Below the pieces are notes generated by a model, which saw nothing but the letters and a program-made list of their open reading frames with translations, had not been told where the DNA came from and did not search any database. The translations under genes and the position numbers were made by a program. Source: an uncultured Carboxylicivirga sp. (GTDB lineage: Bacteria; Bacteroidota; Bacteroidia; Bacteroidales; Marinilabiliaceae). Taken from it: a stretch of DNA of 64,000 bases. Every line of letters starts with the position of its first letter. Position 1 is the stretch's first letter. Below, one piece after another: positions 9,011 through 18,541 of the stretch. The stretch covers positions 744,001-808,000 of the forward strand of contig CANNEA010000001.1 in assembly GCA_947503525.1 (NCBI GenBank). Direction: 5' to 3'.

Positions 9011-10495
9011 ATGAAATATTCTAAAATTTTTAATTCATTGATAGTTGGTTTACTGTTTTGTTTAGGAGTATGTAACGCCAAAAGTCAGAATGAAGGTAAA
9101 CCCAATATCGTCATTGTTCTTTGCGATGATTTAGGTTATGGTGATGTTCAAATACTGAATCCGGAACGGGGTAAAATTCCAACACCTCAAATAGATAACT
9201 TTGCTAAAGAAGGAATGATTTTTACTGATGCGCATTCAGGCTCATCGGTGTGTACACCTACTCGCTATGGATTATTAACGGGACGATATAGCTGGCGTAC
9301 TCGACTGCAGAAAGGGGTCGTTCAAGGTTATTCGCCTTGTCTGATTGCTCCGGATCGACCTACTATAGCCAGCTTTTTAAAGGAGCAGGGATATAATACT
9401 GCAATTATTGGTAAATGGCATCTTGATTTTGACTATGTTAATTCTTTAACTGGTGATACGTTAAAACGACCGAAGAAGAAGGCTTTACCACCAATAGGAA
9501 GTGTAATTCCAGATGGGCCTCTTACACGAGGATTCGATTACTATCATGGCTTTCATCATGCAAGAGATATGAAAGCAGTTATTGAAAATGATCGAGTTAT
9601 CGAATATGATGAGGAGATAAATATGTTGCCACGTATTACCTCTAAGGCTATTGAATACATCGACCAACAAGCATCTGATAAAAATGAGCAACCATTCTTC
9701 TTGTATTTGGCATATGGTTCGCCACATACGCCAATTGTTCCATCTGCCGAGTGGCAAGGGAAAAGTAACATAAGTCCGTATGCTGATTTTGTAATGCAAA
9801 ACGATGCAAGCTTTGGTGCTGTGCTAAATGCATTGGAAAAGAATGGATTCGGACAAAATACTTTGGTCGTGTTTAGTAGTGATAACGGTTGCTCTAAAGC
9901 AGCTAAAATACAACAACTTCAAGAAGAGTTTGGTCATTACCCAAGTGCCGATATGCGAGGCTCTAAAGCCGATATCTGGGATGGAGGCCACCGAGTTCCG
10001 TTTATCGTTCGATGGCCGGACCAAGTTGAAGAAGCGACAAGTAATAATCAGCTGATTTGTCTTACCGATTTGTTTGCAACAACAGCTGAAATGTTAGAAG
10101 CTAAAGTAGCTGATATCTCATGTGAAGATAGTTATAGCTTTTTAGCGGCCTTAAAAGGAAATTCGATTCCAGAAGGACGAAAAGGTATTATTCATCATTC
10201 CATAGATGGCTATTTTGCGTACCGTTCGGGGCCATGGAAATTGTGCCTGGCAAAAGGTTCTGGTGGATGGAGCTTCCCAAGAGAAAAGGATTTGCCAAGT
10301 GATGCATTAGCTGCCCAGCTTTATAATCTTGATGATGATCCAACGGAAAGTATCAATTTGTATGAAAAGCATCCCGAGGAGGTTAAGAGGCTTTTAAAAC
10401 AACTTGAGTATGAAGTTGAACATGGGCGTACGACACCTGGTGATGATTCAAAAAATGATTTGGATAAAATCGTTTTATGGAAAGGTATTGAGTAA
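9011..10495 (+). CDS. S1 family sulfatase, GALNS/arylsulfatase A-like (C-T-P-T-R)
   Basis: A sulfatase of 494 residues from the ATG at 9011. An in-frame ATG at 8984 would add nine residues, but the second start puts basic residues directly before the hydrophobic signal (I-V-G-L-L-F-C-L-G-V) and is preferred. It has L-C-D-D-L-G-Y-G-D, signature C-T-P-T-R (Cys81 from 9011), then Y-G-L-L-T-G-R-Y-S-W-R-T, G-K-W-H and S-S-D-N-G-C. The G-R-Y-S-W-R-T segment is shared with the next gene, so the pair arose by tandem duplication. This segment is also found in galactose- and N-acetylgalactosamine-sulfatases, hinting at a galactose-type sulfate ester. Confidence 0.9.
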   Translation: MKYSKIFNSLIVGLLFCLGVCNAKSQNEGKPNIVIVLCDDLGYGDVQILNPERGKIPTPQIDNFAKEGMIFTDAHSGSSVCTPTRYGLLTGRYSWRTRLQKGVVQGYSPCLIAPDRPTIASFLKEQGYNTAIIGKWHLDFDYVNSLTGDTLKRPKKKALPPIGSVIPDGPLTRGFDYYHGFHHARDMKAVIENDRVIEYDEEINMLPRITSKAIEYIDQQASDKNEQPFFLYLAYGSPHTPIVPSAEWQGKSNISPYADFVMQNDASFGAVLNALEKNGFGQNTLVVFSSDNGCSKAAKIQQLQEEFGHYPSADMRGSKADIWDGGHRVPFIVRWPDQVEEATSNNQLICLTDLFATTAEMLEAKVADISCEDSYSFLAALKGNSIPEGRKGIIHHSIDGYFAYRSGPWKLCLAKGSGGWSFPREKDLPSDALAAQLYNLDDDPTESINLYEKHPEEVKRLLKQLEYEVEHGRTTPGDDSKNDLDKIVLWKGIE

Positions 10496-10518
10496 GGTAT
10501 TATTTTAAACGAGATAAA

Positions 10519-12120
10519 ATGTATAATCGTAAGCGTGTAATAAATTTGGTTTGGGCTGTTGCTGCCATTACTATGTTATTGGGGTGTAAAACAAGGCCTG
10601 AGTTTAAGAATGCCAAACCTAACATTGTTATTGTTTACACCGATGATCAAGGTTGTGGTGATGTAAGCGCATTAAACCCAGATGCGAAATTTAAAACACC
10701 AAACATTGACAAATTAGCCAATGAAGGGATTGTTTTTACCGATGGTCATAGTAGCGATGGAGTTTGTACGCCATCGCGTTATACATTATTGACTGGTCGA
10801 TATAGCTGGCGAACATCATTAAAGAAAGGTGTGTTAAGAGCCGATGGTCCTTGTTTAATAGAAAAAGACCGAATGACTATTGCATCATTACTTCGCGATA
10901 ATGGCTATAGTACGGCTATGGTGGGTAAATGGCATCTGCAGATGGATTTTGTTGGAGAGCCTGGTAAGAATCGTGATTGGTCTAAGCCATTCGTAGATGG
11001 GCCAATTGAGAAGGGTTTTGATTACTTCTTTGGAATTCCGGCTTCTATGAATTTTGGCGTCTTAACTTATCTGGAGAATGATAAGGTGTTGGATCCACCT
11101 GTACTATGGACAAAGAAAAAGAAGAATACCAATCCACGAACCTATAAAGATGCCAGACCTGCGGATTATCGTATGACACCTCCTTTTGAGGAAGAAAAGA
11201 TGAGAGGTGGTGTTGAGGCTGCACCTTCATTCAATGATGAGTTTGTGCTGGAAACATTTGCCGCCATGGCTGTGGATTATATCAACAAAAAGGCTGAAGA
11301 TGCTAAAGATGGCAAACCTTTCTTTTTGTATATGCCACTAACAAGTCCTCATTTACCACACTGTACACATAAAGATTTTCAGGGGCGAACGGAATGTGGT
11401 AATTATGGCGATTTTATGGAAGAGACGGACTTTAGAGTGGGACAGGTATTAGATGCCTTGGAAGCAAACGGATTAACTAATAATACATTGGTGATATTCT
11501 CATCTGATAATGGTGCCGAGACCAATTATACTTATCAGCGCGATACTTACGGACATTATAGTAATTTACACTTCAAAGGTGGTAAGCGCGATATCTACGA
11601 AGGAGGACACCGTGTACCATTTTTAATGCGATGGCCAAATGGTATTAATGCGGGATCTAAGGTTGATGAGCCGGTTTGTCAATCGGATATTTTAGCCACA
11701 ATTGCCGATGTAATTGGAGCAAGTATTCCGGATAATGCTGCAGAAGATAGTTATAGTCTATATCCGTTTCTAAAGAATAATGCAGAAGCTTATTTTTCAG
11801 AACGTGCAGTTATCCATCATGCGGCATCAGGGCATTTTGCTATTCGAAAGGGTAAATGGAAGTTAAACATGTTTCGTGGTTCAGGAGGTTCGTTACAACC
11901 AGCCTTTGTTGATGTAGAAGAAGGTGATGCCATTTACGAGTTGTATAATATAGCAAACGATCCGGGTGAAACGACTAATCTTTACTTCGAGCATCCTGAA
12001 ATAGTCGAAGAGCTTAAAGCAGAAATTTCAAGCATAATTAAAAATGGAAGGTCTACAGATGGTTCACCTCAGCCCTATGTAAAAGAAAACTGGGAACAGG
12101 TGACTTGGATGGACTTATAG
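10519..12120 (+). CDS. S1 family sulfatase lipoprotein, GALNS/arylsulfatase A-like (C-T-P-S-R)
   Basis: A 533-residue lipoprotein (M-L-L-G-C lipobox) with Y-T-D-D-Q-G-C-G-D, signature C-T-P-S-R (Cys83), L-L-T-G-R-Y-S-W-R-T, G-K-W-H and S-S-D-N-G. It is the tandem paralogue of the gene 23 bases upstream. It carries an insertion of roughly 40 residues after G-F-D-Y-F-F-G, rich in Lys, Pro and Thr, which the upstream copy lacks, so substrate pockets have probably diverged. Likely an exo-sulfatase on a galactose-configured residue, by family resemblance only. Confidence 0.92.
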   Translation: MYNRKRVINLVWAVAAITMLLGCKTRPEFKNAKPNIVIVYTDDQGCGDVSALNPDAKFKTPNIDKLANEGIVFTDGHSSDGVCTPSRYTLLTGRYSWRTSLKKGVLRADGPCLIEKDRMTIASLLRDNGYSTAMVGKWHLQMDFVGEPGKNRDWSKPFVDGPIEKGFDYFFGIPASMNFGVLTYLENDKVLDPPVLWTKKKKNTNPRTYKDARPADYRMTPPFEEEKMRGGVEAAPSFNDEFVLETFAAMAVDYINKKAEDAKDGKPFFLYMPLTSPHLPHCTHKDFQGRTECGNYGDFMEETDFRVGQVLDALEANGLTNNTLVIFSSDNGAETNYTYQRDTYGHYSNLHFKGGKRDIYEGGHRVPFLMRWPNGINAGSKVDEPVCQSDILATIADVIGASIPDNAAEDSYSLYPFLKNNAEAYFSERAVIHHAASGHFAIRKGKWKLNMFRGSGGSLQPAFVDVEEGDAIYELYNIANDPGETTNLYFEHPEIVEELKAEISSIIKNGRSTDGSPQPYVKENWEQVTWMDL

Positions 12121-12452
12121 ATGCAATCCATTAAGAGAAAAACTCCAGAAATTATAGTTAACTAATGATGAGAGATTGCAATGCAAAATATTTAAAAATG
12201 ATCGTTGGTGTTTATGTGTTTGCGTTTGTAAGTTTTTCATTGGATGCTAGAACAGTCCTAAATGACACGGTTTTTAATAAATCATTTACAGACCTAACTA
12301 CAAGAGTTAATTGTAAAGTTTAGGGTTTTATTAAAGTAGTATATAACAATTGGTATGTCCTTTAAAATTGGCAGTATGGTCAATGATTGTACACTTAAAA
12401 CCAATTGTAAAGTAATAGAGAATAATGGTAAAAATATTAACCTAATAAAGTT
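12121..12452. other. 332-base gap between sulfatase and esterase
   Basis: The longest non-coding stretch inside the main cluster. It contains one short signal-peptide-like reading frame (listed separately) and otherwise AT-rich sequence. I see no clear terminator. The gap may carry an internal promoter for the genes from 12453 onward, but no convincing TAnnTTTG element was found. Confidence 0.4.
12165..12323 (+). pseudogene. 52-residue signal-peptide-bearing remnant
   Basis: An open frame from the tandem ATGs at 12165 to a TAG at 12321-12323. It encodes a basic start (M-M-R-D-C-N-A-K-Y-L-K), a hydrophobic stretch (V-Y-V-F-A-F-V-S-F-S-L), a plausible cleavage site after D-A, and about 25 further residues. 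It looks like the 5' end of a gene for an exported protein, the rest of which has been lost. It could also be a genuine small secreted protein or a chance frame. It lies in the only large gap of the cluster, which fits deletion of a former gene. Confidence 0.35.
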
Positions 12453-13331
12453 ATGAGACAGTTAATTTTTTCAACAATAATCAGCTTACTTATATCTTCT
12501 AGTTCTTTCGCTCAGAAAACTGAGCTCATTCAACTAGATCATAAGCAAGAGCAGTCTTTCGAATTATGTTATAAAGTATTAGACAGTATAGAGCTGAATA
12601 TGACTTTGATATATCCGGCTAAATTTAAAAAGAGTAAAAAGTATCCTTGCATCGTTTTCTTTTTTGGTGGAGGATGGAATGGAGGCACTGTAAAACAATT
12701 TCAACCTCAGGCAGAGTATTTCGCATCAAGAGGAATGGTAACAGTATTGGCTGATTATCGTGTGAAATCCAGACATAAAACTACGCCATACGAATCGGTA
12801 AAGGATGCCAAATCTGCCATTAGATATATCCGAAAGCATGCTAAGGAGTTAAATGTTAATCCAGAAAAGATAGTGGCTTCCGGAGGATCGGCAGGAGGAC
12901 ACTTGGCAGCAGCTACAGGTGTATTGCCAGGTTTGGATGAAGAAGGTGAGGATTTATCGATTAGTTCCAAAGCCAATGCCTTGGTATTGTTTAATCCTGT
13001 TTTTGATAATGGTCCTGAAGGCTTTTGCTATGAACGAATGGGAGAACGTTGGCAAGAGATTTCTCCAGCACATAATATAACTAAAGATGCTCCACCAACA
13101 ATTGTGTTTCTAGGTCGCGAAGATCACTTAATACCAGTTTCGATTGCTGAGAATTACAAAGCAAAAATGGATAAGGCTGCTTGTCGTTGTTACCTACATT
13201 TGTACGAAGGAGCAGGACATGGTTTTTTTAACAATTATAAGTACGATGGAAAGTTCTATGAACTTACTGTTAGAGAAACTGATCTGTTCTTAAAATCAAT
13301 CGCTTACATAAAAGGAAAACCTCAAATATAG
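12453..13331 (+). CDS. secreted alpha/beta-hydrolase, carbohydrate acetylesterase-like
   Basis: A 292-residue protein with a signal peptide ending S-S-S-F-A-Q. The oxyanion-hole motif F-F-G-G-G-W-N-G-G at about residues 70-78 and the nucleophile elbow G-G-S-A-G-G (Ser146) are those of hormone-sensitive-lipase/BD-FAE-type esterases. An Asp near R-E-D-H (about 228) and a His in G-A-G-H-G-F (about 257) complete the triad. Such enzymes remove acetyl or feruloyl groups from polysaccharides. It overlaps nothing and ends five bases before the next sulfatase. Substrate inferred from context only. Confidence 0.85.
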   Translation: MRQLIFSTIISLLISSSSFAQKTELIQLDHKQEQSFELCYKVLDSIELNMTLIYPAKFKKSKKYPCIVFFFGGGWNGGTVKQFQPQAEYFASRGMVTVLADYRVKSRHKTTPYESVKDAKSAIRYIRKHAKELNVNPEKIVASGGSAGGHLAAATGVLPGLDEEGEDLSISSKANALVLFNPVFDNGPEGFCYERMGERWQEISPAHNITKDAPPTIVFLGREDHLIPVSIAENYKAKMDKAACRCYLHLYEGAGHGFFNNYKYDGKFYELTVRETDLFLKSIAYIKGKPQI

Positions 13332-13335
13332 AATC

Positions 13336-15144
13336 ATGAAAACTCCAAGGTCTATTTATCTATTGTCATTTACTCTTTTGTGGCTTGTTATAAGTCCAAT
13401 ACTAATCCAAGCTCAAGACAAAGCAAATCAAAAGCCTAATATCATATTTATTATTACCGATGACCAGGGTATGGGTGATTTGGCATGCACAGGAAATCCT
13501 TTTATTAAAACACCCAATATCGATAAGTTCTACGATGATGCGATTCGTCTAAGTAATTATCATGTTTCAACGACTTGTGCACCAACACGAGCATCAATAA
13601 TGTCCGGGCGTCATTGTAACCGGGTTAATGTGTTTCATACCATTGCAGGGCGTTCAATCCTATTCGAAGATGAGGTGATTTTACCACAGGTCTTGGCTCA
13701 AAATGGTTATACCAATGCGATGTACGGAAAGTGGCATTTAGGCGATAATTATCCTTATCGTCCCGAGGACAGAGGCTTTCATGAGGTTATTCGTCATGGA
13801 GCAGGAGGTATTGGCCAAGGTCCGGATTTCTGGATGAATGACTATTTTGATGATACTTATTATCACAATGGAGTAGAACAGAAATATGAAGGTTTTTGTA
13901 CAGACGTTTTCTTTTCGGAAGCCATGGATTTTATTGAAACGAATAAAGATAATCCATTCTTTTGTTACATATCTACAAATGCGCCTCATGCACCTTATAA
14001 TTTACCGATTGATTATTACAAGATGTATGAGGGTAAAAAGTATGAAGACATTCATCCACGTTGCCGTCGTTTTTATGGTATGATTACCAATATTGATGAT
14101 AATTTCAAGAAGCTGGAAAAGAAGTTAGATGAGCTGGAATTGACCGATAATACAATTCTTATTTTTACTACAGATAATGGTACTTCGGCCGGAAGAAGTG
14201 TGTATAATGCCGGACTAAAAGGAGGCAAAGGCAGTCAATACGATGGCGGTCATCGCGTACCATTTATTATCCGATGGCCCAATGGTGAGTTAACAGGAGG
14301 GAAAGATATTGACCAATTGGTGGCACATTACGATTTATTACCAACCTTCGTAGATTTATTAGGCTTGGATTTTAATCCGATAAAACCATTGGATGGCAAA
14401 AGTTTAAAGCCTCTTTTAAGTGATGAAAATCCTGTATGGCCAAATCGTATTTTGTACATGGATACACAGCGCGAACAAAACCTTATCAAGTATAAGAAAT
14501 ACACGGTTATGGATGACAATTGGCGCTTGGTGGATGGTGATAAATTATACAATATTAATGAAGATCGAGGTCAGGAAACGAATATTATTGAGCAGCAACC
14601 CGAAACTGCTGCTCGTTTAGCAGAAGGTTACGAGCGCTGGTGGCAATCATTTATTGATGAAGGTGTTGATGAGAAATATGCCTATATTAAAGTTGGTTCA
14701 AAATACGAAAATCCGACGAAGATTTGCTCACATGACATGTTGATTGGGCGTTATAGGGGTGTATGGCATCAAAATGGGGCCATAGAAGGAACGCCATCAG
14801 GTGGAACATGGAAAATTGAGTTTGTGCAGGACGGTGATTATACCATTACCTTGCGTCGTTTTCCACGCGAAAGTAAGTTAGGTATCAATGCAACATTCCC
14901 TGCTCAGGAAAAACGCATAGAATTGGATAAAACAGCACCTGCAGGAATTAAAAACGATTTTACAGAAGCCCGAATGTATGTGGCTGGATTAACTAAATCT
15001 GAAGAAATAAAAGAGGGTGATGAAGAAATAACATTCAATTGTAAAGTGCCGGCAGGTAAGTACGACTTGGAGGCTGAGTTACTCGACAGCGCTGGAAGAG
15101 TCCACCCGGCCTATTATGTTTATATCGAAAAAATAGAAAAATGA
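13336..15144 (+). CDS. S1 sulfatase with C-terminal accessory domain (C-A-P-T-R), paralogue of 6188
   Basis: A 602-residue exported sulfatase; the signal peptide ends P-I-L-I-Q-A-Q, not a lipobox. Signature C-A-P-T-R (Cys81), metal motif I-T-D-D-Q-G-M-G-D, G-K-W-H-L-G-D-N-Y-P and T-T-D-N-G are all present. From about residue 430 it continues into an extra beta-rich domain (T-L-R-R-F-P-R-E and a final strand Y-Y-V-Y-I-E-K), matching the C-terminus of the sulfatase at 6188. The loss of the lipid anchor relative to its paralogue suggests a different location, periplasmic rather than membrane-bound. Its TGA stop overlaps the ATG of the following lyase. Confidence 0.92.
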   Translation: MKTPRSIYLLSFTLLWLVISPILIQAQDKANQKPNIIFIITDDQGMGDLACTGNPFIKTPNIDKFYDDAIRLSNYHVSTTCAPTRASIMSGRHCNRVNVFHTIAGRSILFEDEVILPQVLAQNGYTNAMYGKWHLGDNYPYRPEDRGFHEVIRHGAGGIGQGPDFWMNDYFDDTYYHNGVEQKYEGFCTDVFFSEAMDFIETNKDNPFFCYISTNAPHAPYNLPIDYYKMYEGKKYEDIHPRCRRFYGMITNIDDNFKKLEKKLDELELTDNTILIFTTDNGTSAGRSVYNAGLKGGKGSQYDGGHRVPFIIRWPNGELTGGKDIDQLVAHYDLLPTFVDLLGLDFNPIKPLDGKSLKPLLSDENPVWPNRILYMDTQREQNLIKYKKYTVMDDNWRLVDGDKLYNINEDRGQETNIIEQQPETAARLAEGYERWWQSFIDEGVDEKYAYIKVGSKYENPTKICSHDMLIGRYRGVWHQNGAIEGTPSGGTWKIEFVQDGDYTITLRRFPRESKLGINATFPAQEKRIELDKTAPAGIKNDFTEARMYVAGLTKSEEIKEGDEEITFNCKVPAGKYDLEAELLDSAGRVHPAYYVYIEKIEK

Positions 15145-17087
15145 TTCATCGAAGAATGAGCCTTTGGCTTTCTATTTTTGTTTTGGCTCTGAGTATTAGT
15201 TGTAGTACTCAAAAGGAGAAGTCTGTATTGCATATAAATACCTACTTGCAGGAGGCAAATCCCGATCTGATTCATCCAACGCCAGCGCAAATTGAAATGC
15301 TTAAAAAGGTAATACCAAACAAGGCTTTTCAACCTGCACCTTCACTTTATGATCGTGCATATTGGGATAGAGTCGGAAGCTTATCATCAGGGCAAGCTTA
15401 TGTAAGAGCTGCTATGGAATCTTTTGATAAGGCACCAGAGGTTCCCATTTCTGACGAAATTTATCGAAGGGCCAACCTTGAAGGAAATCGACCTATATAC
15501 AAGCCACGCTACTATCGCACAATGCAGCGCTTGGAAGAATTTATTATAGCGGAGTGTATTGAGAATAAAGGACACTTTATACCACAGATTGAAGTATATA
15601 TTGATTCTATAATGGCCATGAAATCGTGGTTGCATCCCAATCATGATGATGATGAAAATACAGTTCTCGAAGGAAAGCGCGTTTCTATCGATTTGGGGGC
15701 GCGTAAATTCGGTTTGGTTTTAGCTTTGGCTGATGCATTGTTGGAAGATAAACTATCGGAACAGACCCGAAGAAATATAGCGGGGCATCTGCAATGGCGT
15801 ATTACCGATTCGTATTTGCAAAGTTGTCGAGGAGAAGATAAAATACGAAGCAACACATGGATTAGAAGTACCAGTAATTGGAACTCGGTTTGTAATAGTG
15901 GCACTGTTTTTACCACCATTGTGTCTTCTGACAGTTATGAGAAGCGAATAAATACAATTGGTTGTGCTCTTAATAGTATGGTTTATTATCTATCGGGTTT
16001 TGGCGATGATGGCTACTGCTCCGAAGGTACGGGCTATTGGCGATACGGTTTTGGACATTACTTGTATCTGGCTGAGATCCTATATGATTATTCAAATGGT
16101 AGCATCAATCTGTTTGAGTTTAACAACCCAGAAAAGTTAAAGAATGTAGCTCATTTTCCGGAGCGTTTTCTACTGAATGATGGGATGTATGCACCTTTTT
16201 CAGATGGTGTGACGCGTGTGAAGGCGGGAGAAGATAATTTTGCGTATCTGATGTGTGCCAAATATTATAATGCTCAAAAACCAACTGAATTTATTTCGGA
16301 CGAAGCTGTACAAAGTATTATTGGCTGGTCAGGACTTGAAGCATTTATTGCAGATAGTAAAGATCAGAAGACACTACCTTCCTATACTTATTTTGATGAT
16401 CAGGGTATTGTTATTTCTCGCGGTTCACAAAATAAGCCATTATCAATTGCCATTAAAGCTGGACATAATGCTGAAAATCACAACCACATGGATGTGGGGA
16501 GTTATGTATTGGTCTATGGTGAGGAATATTTGGCGGGCGACATTGGAGCCCCTTCATATCGTGCAGGTGCTTTTTCAAATGATAATCCGGCACGTAGTTC
16601 GTGGGGGCATCCATTGCCACGTATTAATAATCAGCTTCAAAAACCCGGTAAAGAATTTGCCGGTAAAGTTCTAGAAACAGAATTTGGAGAAACAAGTGAT
16701 AAAGTTGTAATGGATATTCGTTCAGCTTATGATGTTGAGGAATTGACGCAGCTTCAGCGTACTATGTCGAATGATAAGACTAATTATGGAAGCATCACAA
16801 TTATTGATGAATTTAAGGCGGATTCTCCTATAAATATTGGAACAGCCATTTCTACTTTTTCTAATATTGAGATGGTAGATGCGAAGTCGTTTATTCTGAC
16901 CGGAGTGCACTTTAATGAGAAAGTGAGAGTGGAGATTGAAAGTCAGGGAGGTGATTTGAAGATTAATACAGAACCTGTTCCTGTCGAGCATTTGCGAAGT
17001 GGTAAGAATGCTAAGCGAATAGGGATTGATTTTATAAAACCAATTGAAGAAGGTTCCATTACTGTTCGTTACTTTCCTGTTAATTAA
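15141..17087 (+). CDS. heparinase II/III-family polysaccharide lyase lipoprotein
   Basis: A 648-residue lipoprotein (S-I-S-C lipobox) starting in an ATGA overlap with the upstream sulfatase. The N-terminal two thirds look like an alpha/alpha-toroid, with R-S-T-S-N-W-N-S-V-C-N near 242-252 and Y-W-R-Y-G-F-G-H-Y near 300. The C-terminal beta-domain carries H-N-H-M-D (His447, His449, Asp451), G-D-I-G-A-P-S-Y and W-G-H-P-L-P (His490), the signature heparinase II/III cluster with every histidine in place. It should depolymerise a uronic-acid polysaccharide by beta-elimination, probably after the paired sulfatase has acted. PL family not assigned. Confidence 0.85.
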   Translation: MIHRRMSLWLSIFVLALSISCSTQKEKSVLHINTYLQEANPDLIHPTPAQIEMLKKVIPNKAFQPAPSLYDRAYWDRVGSLSSGQAYVRAAMESFDKAPEVPISDEIYRRANLEGNRPIYKPRYYRTMQRLEEFIIAECIENKGHFIPQIEVYIDSIMAMKSWLHPNHDDDENTVLEGKRVSIDLGARKFGLVLALADALLEDKLSEQTRRNIAGHLQWRITDSYLQSCRGEDKIRSNTWIRSTSNWNSVCNSGTVFTTIVSSDSYEKRINTIGCALNSMVYYLSGFGDDGYCSEGTGYWRYGFGHYLYLAEILYDYSNGSINLFEFNNPEKLKNVAHFPERFLLNDGMYAPFSDGVTRVKAGEDNFAYLMCAKYYNAQKPTEFISDEAVQSIIGWSGLEAFIADSKDQKTLPSYTYFDDQGIVISRGSQNKPLSIAIKAGHNAENHNHMDVGSYVLVYGEEYLAGDIGAPSYRAGAFSNDNPARSSWGHPLPRINNQLQKPGKEFAGKVLETEFGETSDKVVMDIRSAYDVEELTQLQRTMSNDKTNYGSITIIDEFKADSPINIGTAISTFSNIEMVDAKSFILTGVHFNEKVRVEIESQGGDLKINTEPVPVEHLRSGKNAKRIGIDFIKPIEEGSITVRYFPVN

Positions 17088-17104
17088 TAATTTTATAACT
17101 TTTA

Positions 17105-18541
17105 ATGATGAATAGATTAAATTCAATTTATAAAAGAGGAAGTCTCGTATTTACTCTGTTTTTTGTGTCACAGTTCATTTTTTCTGCTGTAAAAGTTAAT
17201 TCTTTGCATGAGCTAAAGCCATATCTTAGTCAGGATAATGTTGAGGTAAAATTGGCACCGGGGAAGTATTCTATTTCGGCTGAAGATGCAAAAGCTGGTT
17301 TATTTGGAAAGACAGATTTTGAAGACAAAGCCAAAATACTCTTGCACTTTTCCGGCAACAACAGTATATATGATTTTACAGGTGTCACCATTGAGTTTGA
17401 CACTGAGTTGTTTAAGTGCTTTGGGAATTATAGAGTACACGAAGTGGTAGTGACAGGTAGCAACAATGTACTTAAAAACCTGACGATGGTTGATGTTGGC
17501 TCAGTACACACAAAGCCTAATAAAGGTGCCTTAGGTGTTTGTATGGATGGCCGTGATAATCGTATTGAAGGTTTTCATTTAACAGTTAAAGGCTCTCATC
17601 CTTATGGTTATGGCGATGCCTTTGGGAAAGGAAGAAATCACGTTATTAAACATCATAAACATTCAGCTTTTCTAATTAGAGGTTTACGTAACCATGCTAA
17701 GAATTGTAGCATCATTCATCGTTCATATGGACATGCTATGTTTATGCAAGCGGCTAGTTATCCTAAAATTGAAGGCTGCTACATAGAAGGAGAAGTGCGT
17801 AAAACAGATGATATGCTGGCCGAAACATCAGGTCCTGCTTTCGATGTTGATTTCAAAACTATTTGGGGCTACAAATTACCTAAAGGATACATGTTAAGTA
17901 CTGGAGAAGGAGGTATTAGAGCTTACGATGGAGGAACTACTATCGTTGATGGCGAGATAATAAAGCGAGGAACTGATAATCCAACGATATTAAATTGTAC
18001 CGTAAAGCATATGCGAACAGGTGTTACCATTGCTCATGCAACAGGTAAAAAATATGTTGAAGGATGCACTGCCATTGGTTGTGAGAATGGCTATTCTCTT
18101 GGATGGGGTGAAGTGGTAAATTGTAAAGCCGATTGTGCCTTTGGTCCGGTTTACGCGAGTACCTATGAGCGCGATAAAGGATATAATGCTGAAATCACCA
18201 TCATACCTGCTGAGGATGAGTATTACAATGGTTCTGGCAGTGTAGCTTATATTGGGGGTAGTGGTCATCAAATAACCTTGAAGGGTTCATCAGATGCTAT
18301 AGACAAAGGCTATAAAATTAAAGTAGGAGGAGATAAAGGTAATATCCGTTTGATGCATGGAAATCTGCCTAATCAAAATCACTTTAAAGCCTCAGACTTT
18401 GATTTGGATAATCAAACAGAATACCCTGTTTATCTATCGCAAAAAAGCTCAGGAGTAAGAGTGAAATCTGAAGGCAAAGTGGTAGATGAAGGAGAGGGAA
18501 ATAATACTAGTTTAGATGCTATAAATTTTCAGATGCTATGA
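17105..18541 (+). CDS. secreted right-handed beta-helix protein, function unknown
   Basis: A 478-residue protein with a signal peptide. It has repeated short strands ending in conserved Asn/Gly turns (for example S-N-N-V-L-K-N-L-T-M-V-D, D-N-R-I-E-G-F-H-L, N-P-T-I-L-N-C-T-V and M-R-T-G-V-T-I-A-H), diagnostic of a parallel beta-helix as in pectate-lyase-like or GH28-like folds. Charged residues cluster in G-R-N-H-V-I-K-H-H-K-H and R-K-T-D-D, which could form a catalytic groove. I do not recognise a named PL or GH signature. It lies between a heparinase-type lyase and a GH97 enzyme, overlapping the latter by four bases, so a lyase or glycosidase role on the same glycan is likely. Confidence 0.75.
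   Translation: MMNRLNSIYKRGSLVFTLFFVSQFIFSAVKVNSLHELKPYLSQDNVEVKLAPGKYSISAEDAKAGLFGKTDFEDKAKILLHFSGNNSIYDFTGVTIEFDTELFKCFGNYRVHEVVVTGSNNVLKNLTMVDVGSVHTKPNKGALGVCMDGRDNRIEGFHLTVKGSHPYGYGDAFGKGRNHVIKHHKHSAFLIRGLRNHAKNCSIIHRSYGHAMFMQAASYPKIEGCYIEGEVRKTDDMLAETSGPAFDVDFKTIWGYKLPKGYMLSTGEGGIRAYDGGTTIVDGEIIKRGTDNPTILNCTVKHMRTGVTIAHATGKKYVEGCTAIGCENGYSLGWGEVVNCKADCAFGPVYASTYERDKGYNAEITIIPAEDEYYNGSGSVAYIGGSGHQITLKGSSDAIDKGYKIKVGGDKGNIRLMHGNLPNQNHFKASDFDLDNQTEYPVYLSQKSSGVRVKSEGKVVDEGEGNNTSLDAINFQML

Noticed and set aside
16722-17126. 134-codon minus-strand frame
   Set aside because: It is antisense to the 3' end of the heparinase-type lyase and reads as low-quality sequence with no recognisable motif.
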